From Sorex araneus (taxonomy: Eukaryota > Chordata > Mammalia > Eulipotyphla > Soricidae): 64,000 bases of DNA. This document shows, one piece after another, positions 46,738 to 58,669 of this stretch. Both the position numbers and the translations under genes were made by a program. Numbering within the stretch: position 1 is the stretch's first letter; the number at the start of each line of letters is the position of its first letter. The DNA is taken from assembly GCF_027595985.1 (NCBI RefSeq), contig NC_073303.1:324813679-324877678 (forward strand), in the 5' to 3' direction. The notes below the pieces were generated by a model that did not search any database, was not told the DNA's origin, and saw only the letters and a list, made by a program, of their open reading frames with translations.

Positions 46738-47435
46738 CAATTAGGGACCAGAGAGATACTACAGGGGTTACTGCACTTATCTTTTTCTTTTTAAAGTTTT
46801 TAAAAAATTGAGTTACCATGAGATACACAGTTACCAAGTTGTTCATGATTGGGTTTTAGTCATACAATGTTCCAACACCTGTCCCTTCACCAGTGCACGT
46901 TTCACACCACCAAATATCCCCAGTTTCCCTTCCCACCGAGCCTGCCTCTATGGCAGGCACTTTTCTTCTCTCTCTCTATCTTTCTCTCTCTCATTGTCTC
47001 TGTATCTCTCTGTGTCTTTCTTTCTCTTTCCTTTTGGGTATTACAGTTTGCAACATAGCTTCTGAAACATTGTCATGTTTGTTTGTTCTTTTACCTCCTT
47101 TCAGCATTCAGTTCTTGTCCAGGGTGATCATTTCCAACTATCTTTGCTATAGTGGTCCCTTCTTTATCCTGTCCTCCCACCCCACCTCTTGCGGCAAGCT
47201 TCCAACCATGCACTATCCTCCTGGCCCTTGTTTCCACTGTCCTTGAGTATTAGTCTCATACTATGATTTTTTTTTTAAATATCCCACAAACTAGAAGGTA
47301 CTTACCTGAATGCAGCTAACCTGGGTTTGGTTTGATCTCCAGCACACCATATGGCCTACTGAGTACTACCAGGAGTGATTACTGAGCAGAGCCAGGAATA
47401 AGCCCTGAGCACCACTGGGTAAGACAAAACTGAAA
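46738..47435 (+). mobile_element. Short SINE split by an L1 insertion
   Basis: The head (GGGACCAGAGAGATACTACA, 46743-46786) and body (TGAATGCAGCTAACCTGGG onward, 47300-47435) belong to one sense-strand SINE, separated by the antisense L1 at 46787-47286. Flanks GCACTTATC and GTACTTACC are the decayed TSD. Confidence 0.75.
46787..47286 (-). mobile_element. L1 3'UTR fragment nested inside a short SINE
   Basis: The complement of the L1 3'UTR (GAGTTACCATGAGATACACA, CACCAGTGCACGTTTCACACC, TATTACAGTTTGCAACATAG) includes a CT-rich microsatellite at 46966-47030. SINE sequence occurs immediately before and after it. Confidence 0.8.
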
Positions 47436-49186
47436 ACACTTGAATGGCATGTGTTGTAGATTGTAGATTCCATGGTGTTCTGCATTGAGGAAAATTCTCT
47501 GAGAAAGGTACTGTTTTGGTGAATTGAAGGTCCTAATCTAGTATAATATTAATTCTATCACAGGAGGATGAATTCAGTGAAATTATGAGGAGTCAAGAGC
47601 ATTGAGTGTTTTGGCAGAGCCATGGATGACATCATTAATCAGAGAGCTTCAGATTTGCTGGAAAGAAAGATAGGAATGGGGCTACAATCAACAGTGTGGT
47701 CCTAGAAAAAGCACAGGAGCAACTACAAATTAGAAATGAGTAGCTTTACCATCAATCAAACAATTAAATTTTGGATGGTTGTCCAGCATCACTGGCTGAA
47801 GAACAGCTTCAATGAATGGGAGTAGGGGTCTGGCTTCAGACACACAGATAGATGATGTAATAGTTTATGCATACACCTTCCAGTATTTTTTCCTCAGAAA
47901 CTCATACGTATTTATTGAGGGAGAATGGTGAGCAAGATCTATTGAGAAATATGCAAAGAACATACATTGTAGGTACAGAAAACAGTGGGGAAATGGCACG
48001 GGTGAGAGTGTGTTAGTATGATAATGAAGACCAAGGAGGCTAGACATTTAAATGGCTTCTACTGCAATGTCTGCTGGTTGATAATATCTAGTCAGGAAAA
48101 TGGGATCTAGGGTCCTTTTCAGTACAAAGTTGTTAAGGTTCTGTTTTGCCCAGTAGAGCCAATAAAATGAAACAGGGATGTATTTCTCAGGGAGAGGTTG
48201 CCACACTTTCCAAACCACAAGTCTCAGATTAGTCTGTTTTAACTTTTCCAACCCCAGAGAATCCTCCTAGATTTTGGGTGGAGAAAGAAAAGAGGCAAAA
48301 TTGCAAAAAGCTTTGAAAGTGGATTTGAGATCTTCATAAATGGGCATTTGTTACTCCCTGACAATGCCTGTTTATGTCCCACATATGAGAGAGATCATTC
48401 TGATTGGTCTCTCTCCTAACTTTACTCAACATGATACCCTACAGGTCCATTCATGTAGTGGCAGATTGCATGATTTAATCTTAGAGCCAAATAGTATTTC
48501 ATTGTGTATATGTATCGTAGTTTCTTAATCTGTTCTTGATAAATGTCTAGAGAAGGGAATGCTGGGAAATGTAGTCCATAGGGTGACATGCTGCAAAGCC
48601 ACCAAGGCTGCCAAAGCTGCTAAACTGGCTTTGTACAGGGTCATATCAGGAAGTCAAGGATACAATCACCTGTTTTTCATAGTAGTCATGGGTGTGTTGG
48701 GAGGTTGTAGGTGCCCAGTAGAGTGACATTCAGGGTACTGAGAGGTGGGACACTTCACTGAGAGGTGAGTTACTTGTTTGAAAGGGGCAAAGAACCTGTA
48801 TCCTGAGAGTGAAGGAACCCTCAGCCATGCTGCATAGTTCATGGAAAGCTAGAAGAGGCACAGAATCTTCCATTCTCAGAAGAGAATGGTGAAGTCAAGT
48901 AGAAGAAAGAAAACCCCACAGATTCTAAAGTCTATGGAGAAATTCAGTAATCCAGTGGTTTCAGTGTGATAGAGCTGGGTGTTGGGTAGGCAGATTACAG
49001 AGGGACTGACCAGGGAACAGGTCAGATGGTCAGATTCCCCGACCTCAGATCATCTTGAATGACTCTCTTTACCTCTTCTAAGAAAAGATCAAAGCCGTGA
49101 CCTGAGAACCAAGGGTGCCACACTTCCTCCTTGTTATCACCCAACTGATATACACCAGGTGAAGCTTTCTGGATGGATCTGCTTCT
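47436..49186. other. Unassigned sequence downstream of PTPRM
   Basis: Only the ancient L1 at 48.33 kb is recognised. Confidence 0.4.
48330..48545 (-). mobile_element. Ancient L1 relic
   Basis: Antisense: ACTTTACTCAACATGATACC and AATAGTATTTCATTGTGTAT, typical of the ORF2 C-terminal region. Confidence 0.6.
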
Positions 49187-49500
49187 CCTTTTTTTTGGGG
49201 GGGGGGTGTACACACTAAGTGGCACTTGAGGATCGATCCTGGAGGGACTTGGAGGATGCTATGTGGTGCCAGGGATTGAACTTGCGTCAGCTATATGCAA
49301 GACACATTCCTTAGCCCTATACTATCTCTCCAGCCCTCACCCTTTTCTTTTTCTTGTTATGGGGCTTGGGCCACACCTGGTAGTGCTCAGAAGTTACTCC
49401 TGGGGAGTAAGCTTGGGGAGCTGTATGTAGTATGAGGGGTCAAACCCAGGTCCTCTGGCATGCGGTCTGATCTCAGACCACTGAGTTACCTTTCAGGTCC
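49187..49500 (-). mobile_element. Two adjacent short-type SINEs, head to tail
   Basis: First unit 49187-49338 ends CTATCTCTCCAGCCC; second unit 49345-49500 contains GGGGCTTGGGCCACACCTGG and GGGGTCAAACCCAGGTCCTC. Both are antisense. Confidence 0.72.
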
Positions 49501-49537
49501 CTGACCGTCCTTCTTTTAAGGGTTCAGCAGAGCCCTC

Positions 49538-49540
<3 letters not shown>

Positions 49541-49582
<42 letters not shown>
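49541..49582. repeat. (GT)21 microsatellite
   Basis: Uninterrupted TG run adjoining a short SINE. Confidence 0.98.
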
Positions 49583-49586
<4 letters not shown>

Positions 49587-50014
49587 GCCTGGCTGTGCTT
49601 TTTCCTCTGGTGGGAATAATTTTGTTCAGCTCTTGTCCTGCTGCAGCCTCTCTGCTCCTAACCCCTAAGGAGTATGCTCTCAGCAAGTTTCAGATGGGAA
49701 CGAGGCCAGAGAGGACAGATAGTCAACAGCCAGCCTGCAGTTGACTGAGGTAAAAGAGCGGCTAGAAAGTGACCGCCCTGTGTGGGGCCCAGCCTGCCCT
49801 CCAGGAGAGCCATCAGCCCCTGAGTGGACACGGCCATGTATGTCCTCATCATCAGGGAAGGCTTCTACATGCTCTGAGATTGTGCTCTGATGGTTTGGTT
49901 GGAATTCCAGCCTGGCCTGCTCCAAGCCAGCAAGCCCCAGGGACACCCTCTGTCAATGGCCTCAGCCAGCTGGAGCTGCCTCTTCTGGCTGTGTCTCTGG
50001 GACCCTAGAGAAAT

Positions 50015-50819
50015 GCCACCACGGGTCATGGGGCTTTATTCACTGACTTGAAAATTCACACAAGGTAACATTGTACGGGCCATTCATTTCCAGGATGTCA
50101 GTGTAAATGACTGTCACTCATTGTGCTTCACAAAAATTTCTTTTAATGAATAAATAATTTGATGAAATCAAAAATATTTACAATATAAACAAACAGAAAA
50201 GCTTTGGATCCGTGAATCTGATCGTTGGGCTTTGCAATTTTTCATTGAATTCTTCCCAAGCCTTTCCCTGGGAAACAATATAAATCGGATAGAAACAATA
50301 GCTCATACAACAGATCTTTGTTCATTATGCGTTTATCTGTTAGTCTTGGAAAGCTACATAAGCTTTTATTATTCAACAATGTTAAAGTACAAATATTAAC
50401 TAAAAGAATATATTATCATAATGCTAGGTAGCATTCTCCACAGAACAAAAATGTACACTCAGCTTCAACAATAACAAAGGTTCACGGGCCACAAAATAAT
50501 ACCCCAAAGGTACAAATTCCTTCATAAGAATATAATTGTGCTCTTCAATTTACCAGATGTCGACGCTGCTCGAACAAGCTGATGCCAGGAGTACAGTATT
50601 TGACGACTGTATGCTGTGTGTGTGTTTGTCAGGCAGCAGCATTACTGGGAATTGGGCAGTGCAAGCAGTTTTATAAACACTTTCTCGGGCTCTTAAAAAG
50701 AGCCAATTATGCAAAGCAAAATAAGCATATTGCGAAGTCTTCATCTCATCGACACAAATACCACCAAACATCTTGGCTTTGTGAGATGAAAGGGTTTGTT
50801 CACGGAGCTGGTAATGCCG
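50015..50819 (-). other. PTPRM: Probable PTPRM 3' untranslated region
   Basis: Downstream of the PTPRM stop on the minus strand lies about 800 nt of AT-rich, repeat-free sequence, unlike its repeat-laden surroundings. Candidate polyadenylation signals (AATAAA on the minus strand) sit at 50370-50365 and 50040-50035. The second is followed within about 20 nt by the point where sequence character changes. The true 3' end cannot be fixed without transcript data. Confidence 0.55.
50035..50040 (-). promoter_or_regulatory. Candidate distal polyadenylation signal AATAAA
   Basis: The plus strand reads TTTATT, so the minus strand has a canonical AATAAA 780 nt after the PTPRM stop. Inference only; 50365-50370 is an alternative proximal signal. 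Confidence 0.4.
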
Positions 50820-50873
50820 TCAGCCAGAGTTCAAGTATTCCAGCGCCACCTCGTAGCAGAACTTATACTGCTC
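50820..50873 (-). CDS. PTPRM: PTPRM last coding exon (C-terminal tail of receptor tyrosine phosphatase mu)
   Basis: Read on the minus strand, a pyrimidine-rich stretch ending in CAG (50876-50874) is followed by 17 codons, EQYKFCYEVALEYLNSG, and a TGA stop at 50822-50820. This is the last helix of the second (D2) phosphatase domain of type IIB receptor phosphatases, and the LNSG ending is the one I associate with PTPRM rather than PTPRK, PTPRT or PTPRU. The exon starts in phase 0, which matches the phase-0 end of the exon at 58534-58669, so the two join as VDLL then EQYK. PTPRM is a plasma-membrane phosphatase with MAM, Ig and fibronectin repeats outside the cell, mediates homophilic adhesion and associates with cadherin complexes; those parts lie outside this window. 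The paralogue choice rests on memory of the C-terminus. Confidence 0.85.
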   Translation of the reverse strand, partial: EQYKFCYEVALEYLNSG

Positions 50874-53374
50874 CTGGAAAAGAGAGAAGGACAAAATGTT
50901 TGTCCTACACTATGGAAAATTTGTTCTAAATTTAGCAATTATGCCAGATGAGGGTTGGAATGGGAAAAAGTCAAACTGATAGAGATCTGAATCAGAATGT
51001 TTCGGTTCTGAGCCACAACACGCTGACACTTGTGAGTGTCCCCACAAGGCCTGAGGAGAGCTGTTTTGCCAGCTGTGCACATAAGCGTTCCTGGAAAGCA
51101 CCAAATGGCTGAATCATACACACAGGTAGTGTCCATACACTCACTTCCCCCTGTGTACAGCATCTTCAGTGCACAGCGTGGCAAAGCCATGCGGTAGAAG
51201 AATACATATCAAATGAAGGAAATTCCATACTTAGGGACCTGTATCCAAAAATCCCCAATGATTCACTTTTTATTAATTTGGCACTCCCCTCCCCCAACAC
51301 CAGACCAGTTCTGTGGCTGTAGCATCACATTAGCTAGTGATGATGGCATGTACTGAATAGTGACGAGGGGGGTGGTGGGCCTGAGAGCCACTGGTTGAGT
51401 GCTGGATCCGTAGCACCGGGGGCAGAAGGAGGCACCCTTAGTTCCTGGGTCCTGCTGCTGCTCAGAGACTACTGCCAAGCACAACTCCATCTGCAGCAAC
51501 ATAAGCGCAGCCCAGAATGCACAGCAAGTCGATTCGCTTTCTGCTCCATGCTTCCTGGCAGGCTTTAGCCTTTCCCCTCTGCGCCTCTCCTTATCTACCT
51601 GGGATGTTTCCTTTGGTCCCAGTGAGGGAGACCCTGTTGATCCTTCATGCAGGATCATCTGACAGTGCAGGTGAGTGTGGCTAGTGCTCACTTCAGGACC
51701 AAAGGCAGAGACCAGCTTTATCCCAAGGCAAAGAACCAGCGACCCTAGCTCCACCAGTTCATGCTGGCTCTTACCTGCGACCTCCTGGCTGATATTCCCT
51801 TAGAAGTTCTGCTTTCTCTCTGTGGGGGCATCTGGGCAGTCCCCTCTGCTCTCTTGTTTTCTTCTGGGATAAGGAATCTCAGTACCAACTACAAAGCATC
51901 CTTTTAACACGGAAGCATGCTTTTAGCAAGGGGACCATGCTGTGGGCTTCCAGCCACAGCACTGGCTAGTAAACAAGCGGTTTGTGGGCCCCACAGCTAA
52001 GGGACACTGCATTGGATGACACTAAAGTTGCCCTGTCATAGGACTGGTTACAGGTTTTGAAATGAATTCTCTCTTGTGTGTCTTTTCCATCTTTAGAATG
52101 TGCCAATCCCCCCAGATTCTGTGATGACTGGTTTCTGGGTGAGAAAAATAAAGGGACTGAAGAGGAAATCCGTAATTTGTCATGTCCCCTCCCTAAGCAC
52201 CTCAGGCAAAGCCTGAAATCTTCCTGCAGTGGAAACTGATTACACTTGATCACTGGGTGTAGACCTGTCTTCTGTGGCTTCCTCCCTGCGCCCTTGCCGA
52301 GGAACGGTGTAATTAAGCCACATGAGCCATCCCTGTACATCCGAGCGGGGTGGGGGGAACAAAAGCATCGATGCTGGGATCCTGGAGTGCTCCTGGTCTG
52401 GGCGACATTAGCTGCTTCCAACACGAAGGAGCCACAGAGCGGCGGCTCATCCTCAGCAGCCCCCCTCCACGGCGAGATTAGGCGGCTCCAGGATCAGAGC
52501 ACCCCGGCCCCTTTGTACAGGACCTCACATCACACTCTCTAAGAGGGAGGAAGTGACTGGGTGAGGCTGCGCTCAGAGTCTCAGCAGCCGTGAGCACCGG
52601 GTCCCCCAAAGGCTCTGTGTGCGCCCAGCACTGCTCTGCCTGCGCCTGTGGCCCATATCATCTCTCAGGAAGGCTGGAGGCGTCCGCATGGTGCACCTGT
52701 CCCTTGAGACAGAGACAGGCTGTGGCCAGGGAGCCTCAGCTTCAGTGGGACCCTGTGCTGGCAGGTCCCTCCAGCCAGGGGGAAAAAAAAAAATCCTTCT
52801 GACGCCCCCTTCTGGCAGGGGCAACAGGTCCCTGTTTGAGTGCTGTGGGAGTCTCCGGGTCAGTGTGTCCAGCCGGGTCACACCAAGTGCCCGGTGGTCA
52901 CTGTGGCTAGGAGGCCACTGTGGAACACAGCAGTTTATCTCTGACGAGAGGGGACAGGCCATTCCTTTCCTCTTTAAAGATGTGTTGAGCTCCACTTCCC
53001 TCCTAGCCCTCTCATTGGCTGCCCCTGAGAGCCTGTCCTGGCCTGAGCAGCTGCACCCAGAGCTGTTGAGGAGAGTGCTCACCGCACCTGGCACAGTCAG
53101 CTCTGCTGGTCCTGGAGAGGTGGCTGACCTGGGCCTCAGCATCAGGGCGTGGGGGTGGGTGGGTACTCTCAAGCAGTGCTCAGAGGGCCTGGGAGACCCA
53201 CCAGTGATTCTCAGCTAACAGGCTGTTGGCTCAACACAAGGGCCTCGGAGTCCCAGGGACTCTGGCCACTGTGCCCACCACTTGGTGTGCGGGAGCACTG
53301 CTTGCAGGGCTTCTCCAATGTGGCCCAGCGGGGAGAGACAGAGCTGACCCTGTCTCCTGCCCACCCCTGTATTA

Positions 53375-53640
53375 CCTTACCCACACCTCCACTCACCCCT
53401 GCACACCCACACGCACAGGGTATCTACATCCTCATGATGTACCCCCACACCTCCATCCACATATGCCCACCCACACTCATGTCAGAGCAATACCCACATG
53501 CACACACCCCTCCCCCACACCCCAGGACACCTAGGCCCCCATCTCCTACCTGTACCTTACACTACCCCCTCACAATCTACTCACACATATGGACTGAAGC
53601 CCATTCCTACCCACCCCCCAAACACACGCACACATATTTC
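53375..53640. repeat. CA/C-rich low-complexity stretch
   Basis: Imperfect CACACCC and CACCCACA units over about 265 nt in the last PTPRM intron. Confidence 0.8.
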
Positions 53641-54756
53641 CAATAGCCTGAGCCCACCCAGTTCACAGGCAGGGTTCCGGGGAAACGGGGAGGAGTCATC
53701 ACACAGACACACAGGGACAGCGGACTGTGGCTCCTTCTCTGAAGGGGCAGGGAGGGGCTGCCTGATGGAAGAGGTCAGGTCCCCTTGGGTGCCACAGCCA
53801 CATGCAGGCAGGGCGAAGCTGGTACTAGGTGACAGTCTTGCCCCGATGCGGGCTGCCTCCATGGGGAGAAACAGCGTGTCCATGTGCCAAGAGGGAGGTG
53901 CCCCAGTGCGGGAGCCAGGAAGGCAGGTGCCGCTGAGGCGGGGTGGGAGCAGAGCGACCATGAGGTCAGGAGGTGGCGCTTGGGCACAGCTGGCAGCTGG
54001 CATTCCAGGGCATGCGGGGCCCATATGTCTCCCATGTGGTTCCACAGCCGTCATCGCTCAGGGCATGGCATAAGCACTGGTATTTCTCCAAGTGCTCCCC
54101 AAGATTCCAGCCTGCAACTGGGGTGGAGAGACAGAATAGCCCGGATACGACCTTGGGGGCAGGTGAGAATCACCTTTAACATCCTTCAGCTGAGCTAGCC
54201 TCACGTCACTGGAGAGCTGGGGAAGGACCCAGGCATCGGAAATGTTTAAAGCTTACTTTTTAAAAAAGGACTAATATTAGAGTTACGGAAAAGAACGGTG
54301 GTTGCCAAGGGCTGGAAGAGGAGAGAATGGGCGATGTGCAGAGGGCACAAATATAAGAAGTGGAAGAAACTGTGATGATATAATGGTACCTGGGTTCTTA
54401 AACTATAAACGAGAGAGTCACTACGATGTTGGCCTCAGGGACGGGCACAAAAGTCACAATTCATGAACTGTTTCATGAATCTACGGTGTTTCTAGACCAC
54501 TGGCCTTTGCTGCAGTTCTTGAGCAAAAAGGTTCACTGGAGGGATAATTCTAAGTCTGACAGAGTTCATTATGTCATGTCCAGTACAGTTGCTAAGATCA
54601 GAGGGACATATGTTCTCACATAAGTGTTGCCTGTGTTAACCAGGTGGGGGATGCTTGTGACTTAGCTCCATCTTGGTAACCTGCACACGTGGATCCAGAT
54701 GGATCTTTGTCTCTTCTCTGCTTCCATGGGATCTTTCTTTTTATTAATTAATTAAT

Positions 54757-54922
54757 TTGCTTTTTGGGAGACACCCAGCGATGCACAGGGGTTACTCCTG
54801 GCTCATGCACTCAGGAATTACTCCTGGTGGTGCTGGGGAGACCGTATGGGATGCCGGGGATCGAACCCGGGTCGGCCACGTGTAAGGCAAACGTCCTACT
54901 CCCTGTGCTATCGCTCTGGCCC
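54757..54922 (-). mobile_element. Short tRNA-headed SINE in PTPRM intron
   Basis: Antisense, well preserved: GGTTACTCCTGGCTCATGCA, GGATCGAACCCGGGTCGGCC (intact B-box complement) and GTGCTATCGCTCTGGCCC. Same strand as PTPRM. Confidence 0.9.
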
Positions 54923-55650
54923 CTCTGGTCTTTTGATGTAAACGGATTTTATTTATAGGAAGGGGTTGGGAGAGAAAGAGAGAATGAGAGATGGGGGCAG
55001 GGCTTCTCCAAAGGCAGAGAGAGTCCCCGTACACATCCCAGCTCAAGCACGACAGTTTGAAAGTGCACATCTCAAGAGGGCAGATGTGGGATGCGGGTAA
55101 CACATGTGCTCAAGCACCACAAGCGCTTGGCAGCAACGGGTGTGCTCGGGCAGCAGAGGGGCCTGGCGTGTTTCTTTAGGAAAGATCTACCAGCTAAAAG
55201 CCCTTTCTCTGATAAAACATCTTGGAAACTTCAAAGGGCGAGTGAGGAAGACAGGCGAGCTGGGAACTACTTGTCCTTTGCCCAAATGATAACATCTTCA
55301 AAGCTGCACAAGAGCTGGGGACTCAGTTGAACCAGACAAGTAACTGGAATCTCTGATGGCACCACCCTGGCCTGCCCCCGCGGCCCAGCTCTTTGATGGG
55401 GACTTGAGGCTGGTCGAAGAGATGGAGGACTTAGAAGCTGTGCTGAAAAGGGGGCTCAGGAAAAAAACAAACAGCTTTCCAGCAGGATAAAAGAATTTGA
55501 GTCTTCAGTGAAAAGTTAATTTATTTTGTCCTGGCAATCAGTGTCTTTTATTTTATTTTAAATATTTTTCTCCAGAGTTTTCAAGCCTAAAGCATGTCAG
55601 GAAGGAGAGGAGATCACATTTTCAGGTTTTTGGATCTCCCTGGAGAGTGT

Positions 55651-55906
55651 GGGACTGGAGCGATAGCACAGTGGGTAGGGCATTTGCCTTGCATGCAGCC
55701 CACCTGGGTTCTATTCCTCTGTCCCTCTCGGAGAGCCTAGCAAGCTACCGAGAGTATCCCGCCCGCACGGCAGAGCCTGGCAAGCTCCCTGTAGCGTATT
55801 CAATCTGCCAAAAACAGTAACAGGTCTCACAATAGAGACATTACTGGTGCCCGCTCGAGCAAATCAATGAACATTGGGACGGCAGTGCTACAGTGCTATA
55901 GTGCCA
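55651..55906 (+). mobile_element. SOR-type SINE in PTPRM intron
   Basis: Sense copy starting GGACTGGAGCGATAGCACAG (tRNA-like box A region) and ending ACAGTGCTACAGTGCTATAG. The flanking GAGAGTGT at 55643-55650 and 55907-55914 fits a TSD. It lies antisense to PTPRM in its last intron. Confidence 0.9.
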
Positions 55907-56919
55907 GAGAGTGTCACTGCTTCACAACAGATTAGTGAGTTTCCAAATTCAGGAGCAATTTAGCAAAACTGGGAGAGGAAGTGGAGATGCTGGCCTGCTC
56001 CAGTCCTCAACTCGCCCACCCTGGCGGGGACTGGGGGCAAGAGGTCAGTCTTTCCTGTTCTGAGTGGAAGGAAACACCTAGGGTACACTGGAGCTCAGGT
56101 CAGGGTTGTCCCTCCCAGATCCCACCTGCTGGAGGGAAGCCCTGGAAGCACATCCTGAGAGTTTCCTGGTACACACCTGCTCATCCCATGGAGACGGGAG
56201 GAAGGAGCATTCTCTGCTCTTTTCAGCTGTTGGTACATTTTGTGCTTCAGAGAAACTCAGGTTTCAGATGGCCTTTTATGCCCAATGAAATGGTGCTAGA
56301 TTTTTATCATTCTAACCTGAATGATCCCTTAGCCTATGTACACAGTGTTGTTGAGTACCAGACTCATATTGTACTTATAAGCAAAGTCAACCAACCAACA
56401 AGAACACTTATTCAATTCCGGAAGCTTTGAACCTACCAGAAAGAGCACTGTGTTATTTGCCACCCCCCTCTGCCCCAGTTATTTTTTATTGTCTTGCTAA
56501 CAGCCACTGTGACAAACTCATTGGACCTCTTACTTTTCAAAATAGTGGAATACTTCCTTACTTTTCTCAGCCATGCCTCTCCTAAAACTGGTCCTGGATC
56601 TCAGAGATTTGGGCATCCAAAGGTTCTGTTCTCTTCATAGACTAAAATAATGGTTCGGGAAAAGTGTGTAACTTATTTTAGAAGAGTTGCCTAGGATCAG
56701 TGCTCCCTTCGACTCCACCCATGAAGGTCTCCATTGGTTTTAGGAGAAACCATTCCTGCCCCAGAGTCTGCACGGCTTTGTCTCACTTGGAGAAAGCCAT
56801 TTGGTTTCCTCCCAACAAGTGTCATGAGGGCTGTGATGCCTCCCCACATCATTCTCCAGAAAGGTCTATTGAAGATCTATGTAACTCAGGCTTCAGTGAG
56901 AGAGACATGATGTTTTTTT

Positions 56920-57012
56920 GTTCTGTTTTTGGGCCCTACCTATGGTGCTCAGGGTTAGAACTGGGGTTGGTTGAATCCAAGGCAAGTACCCAGACTCTCT
57001 CTCGGGCCCTGA
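56920..57012 (-). mobile_element. Truncated short-type SINE in PTPRM intron
   Basis: TGTTTTTGGGCCCTACCTAT, GGTGCTCAGGGTTAG and CTCTCTCGGGCCC are the SINE complement with an internal deletion. Confidence 0.6.
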
Positions 57013-57587
57013 AAATGACTTAAAAAAAATTCAAGGTCAGCTCTACTCAAGTACTAATCAAACTTTGGAGGAAACACATGTATTCTGAATTTCCTCAATC
57101 AGAAAGTGACATCCTAAGATATTTTTATTTCCATCCTCTAATATCTCACAGTAGCCAGCTGCTGTGTCCCCAGTGCAGGCACCGCTGATTTCAGGTGCTC
57201 TCTGCTGAGCAGAACCGGGATATACCCCAGGAGTTGCCATCACAGGCGTTACCTGACCCAGGGCATTGCTGTAAGGAGGGGCCATAGTGAACTTGCTAGA
57301 GTTGAACTGGTATCTTGGGGCTTTCTTGAATCCCTTTGTTGCATTTTCATACTTTTGATGGGGGAAGCAGCAGCTCCCAAGTGGTACTCAGTAATTCTGG
57401 GGACCTGCCCATGCTTCTGACCAATGGCGGGCAGCTCAGCATCAGATTCTGGCCTGAGGCTGCTCTGATCCTGCAGGGCTGGGTGTGGGGGGGTTACATG
57501 TGGTGCAGGGAATCAAACCCGGGCCAAGTACTATTAGGCATGCACCCTAACCAATGCACTATCTTCCTATTAAAAAAATATTTAATT

Positions 57588-57750
57588 TTTTTTTGGTTTT
57601 GTTTTTGGGCCCCACCCTGCAGAACTCAGGACTTACTCCTGACTCTGTGCTCAGGGATCACTCCTAGCAGTGTGCAAGGGGTCATATGTGTTGCCGAGAA
57701 TATAAACTGGCGTCAGCCATATGCAAAGCAAGTGCCATCCCTCCTGGCCC
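57588..57750 (-). mobile_element. Short-type SINE in PTPRM intron
   Basis: Antisense: TTTTTGGGCCCCACCCTGCA, ACTTACTCCTGACTCTGTGC and CCTCCTGGCCC. Confidence 0.78.
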
Positions 57751-58533
57751 ATGTCTTTAGGGGGCCCTGTATTTTTCATTTTAAGCCCTCTGCTGCAGTG
57801 CTGTGGGTGGAAGCTTCCCTCACTTGTCAACTCAGCCAGATATTCCTCTCACTCCCCCGCCCCCCAGTCTTTCTCTCAACCTGGGATTAATCCTATTCCT
57901 TCCCATCCTTCCTCCACTCATGGAGAGGTACAAAAAGCTGAGCTAAAAGCTGCCCCTTAAAGCTAGTCTTCTATTATTGTGTCTCGGTGGTTGGCATTCC
58001 AACAGCTCTACACAAAAAAGAGATTTCACGAAATACTCTCCGAAAATAATTGCATGCAGCTCTTTGTTTCTGTACTCCTTTAATCCTCTTCTCAGAGATG
58101 GGCCACCGTAATTAAATGAAATACTCTGGATGTCAAACTAAAATTCACAGCTTTGATAAATATTAGGTGATTAAGCTATTTATAAAATATATAATTTGAA
58201 TATCCTGGCATTGCAGGGACTGTGATTATTTCTTCTCAGGGAAAACGAAGAGCTTAGCCACGTGGAAGGCAGTGCCAGGAAGAGAAATTAATAAGGCTGC
58301 TCCTTGTGAGTTTCAACTATTCCCACACTTCAAATGAGTTGAGACAAAGTCTCTTTGTGACAAAGCAAGAGAATGAGGGAGAAAACCCTTCCAAGAAAAT
58401 TGATTATATCCTGCTTTGGAAAATGAGTTTTTTGCTCTGGGGCTTCCAGTTTGACCTTGAGTCTGGGAGATGGTGGAGTCTGACTACTCTAAGAAGGAAA
58501 ATCCATTGGTGAGCAAGAGGGGAAGGAACCTAC

Positions 58534-58669
58534 CAGAAGATCCACCATATTGGGCTTGTTGTTCCTCAGTGTCTTCACAGCATGGAAGACATCCACTGTC
58601 CTCTGATGCCGGAGCATCTCGCAGACGATGCTGATGGCACAGAATGTCCCACTTCGGCCTCCCCCGTTC
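58534..58669 (-). CDS. PTPRM: PTPRM penultimate coding exon, D2 phosphatase P-loop half
   Basis: The minus strand has an acceptor CAG (58672-58670), a 136-nt exon, and a donor GTAGGT starting at 58533. The exon encodes G plus 45 codons, beginning [10 protein letters not shown] and ending [13 protein letters not shown] is the second half of the CX5R phosphate-binding loop of the D2 domain; the preceding Cys-Leu lies in the upstream exon, beyond this window, so the loop is split by a phase-2 intron. In type II receptor phosphatases D2 has little catalytic activity and mainly stabilises or regulates D1. The segment after the P-loop ([18 protein letters not shown]) is the usual alpha-helical region and best fits PTPRM among its paralogues. 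No stops or frameshifts are seen. The next upstream exon was not found between 58.7 and 64 kb, so that intron exceeds 5.3 kb. Confidence 0.88.

Larger units (their letters stand above)
50877..58533 (-). other. PTPRM: Last intron of PTPRM
   Basis: This 7.66-kb interval separates the last two coding exons and begins with a GT donor at 58533-58532 and ends with an AG acceptor at 50875-50874 (minus strand). It contains a GC-richer stretch at about 52.2-54.1 kb with C/CA-rich low-complexity sequence at 53.38-53.64 kb, an SOR SINE at 55651-55906, short SINEs near 54.76-54.92, 56.92-57.01 and 57.59-57.75 kb, and a relic resembling an ancient L1 3' end around 54.27-54.44 kb. Open frames in the GC-rich part show no recognisable domain. 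Confidence 0.8.

Noticed and set aside
52573-53218. Two 199-residue frames on opposite strands
   Set aside because: Mutually antisense frames in GC-rich intronic sequence without domain, splice or start support.
53149-54073. Frames rich in H, P and T
   Set aside because: Translation of CA/C-rich low-complexity DNA.
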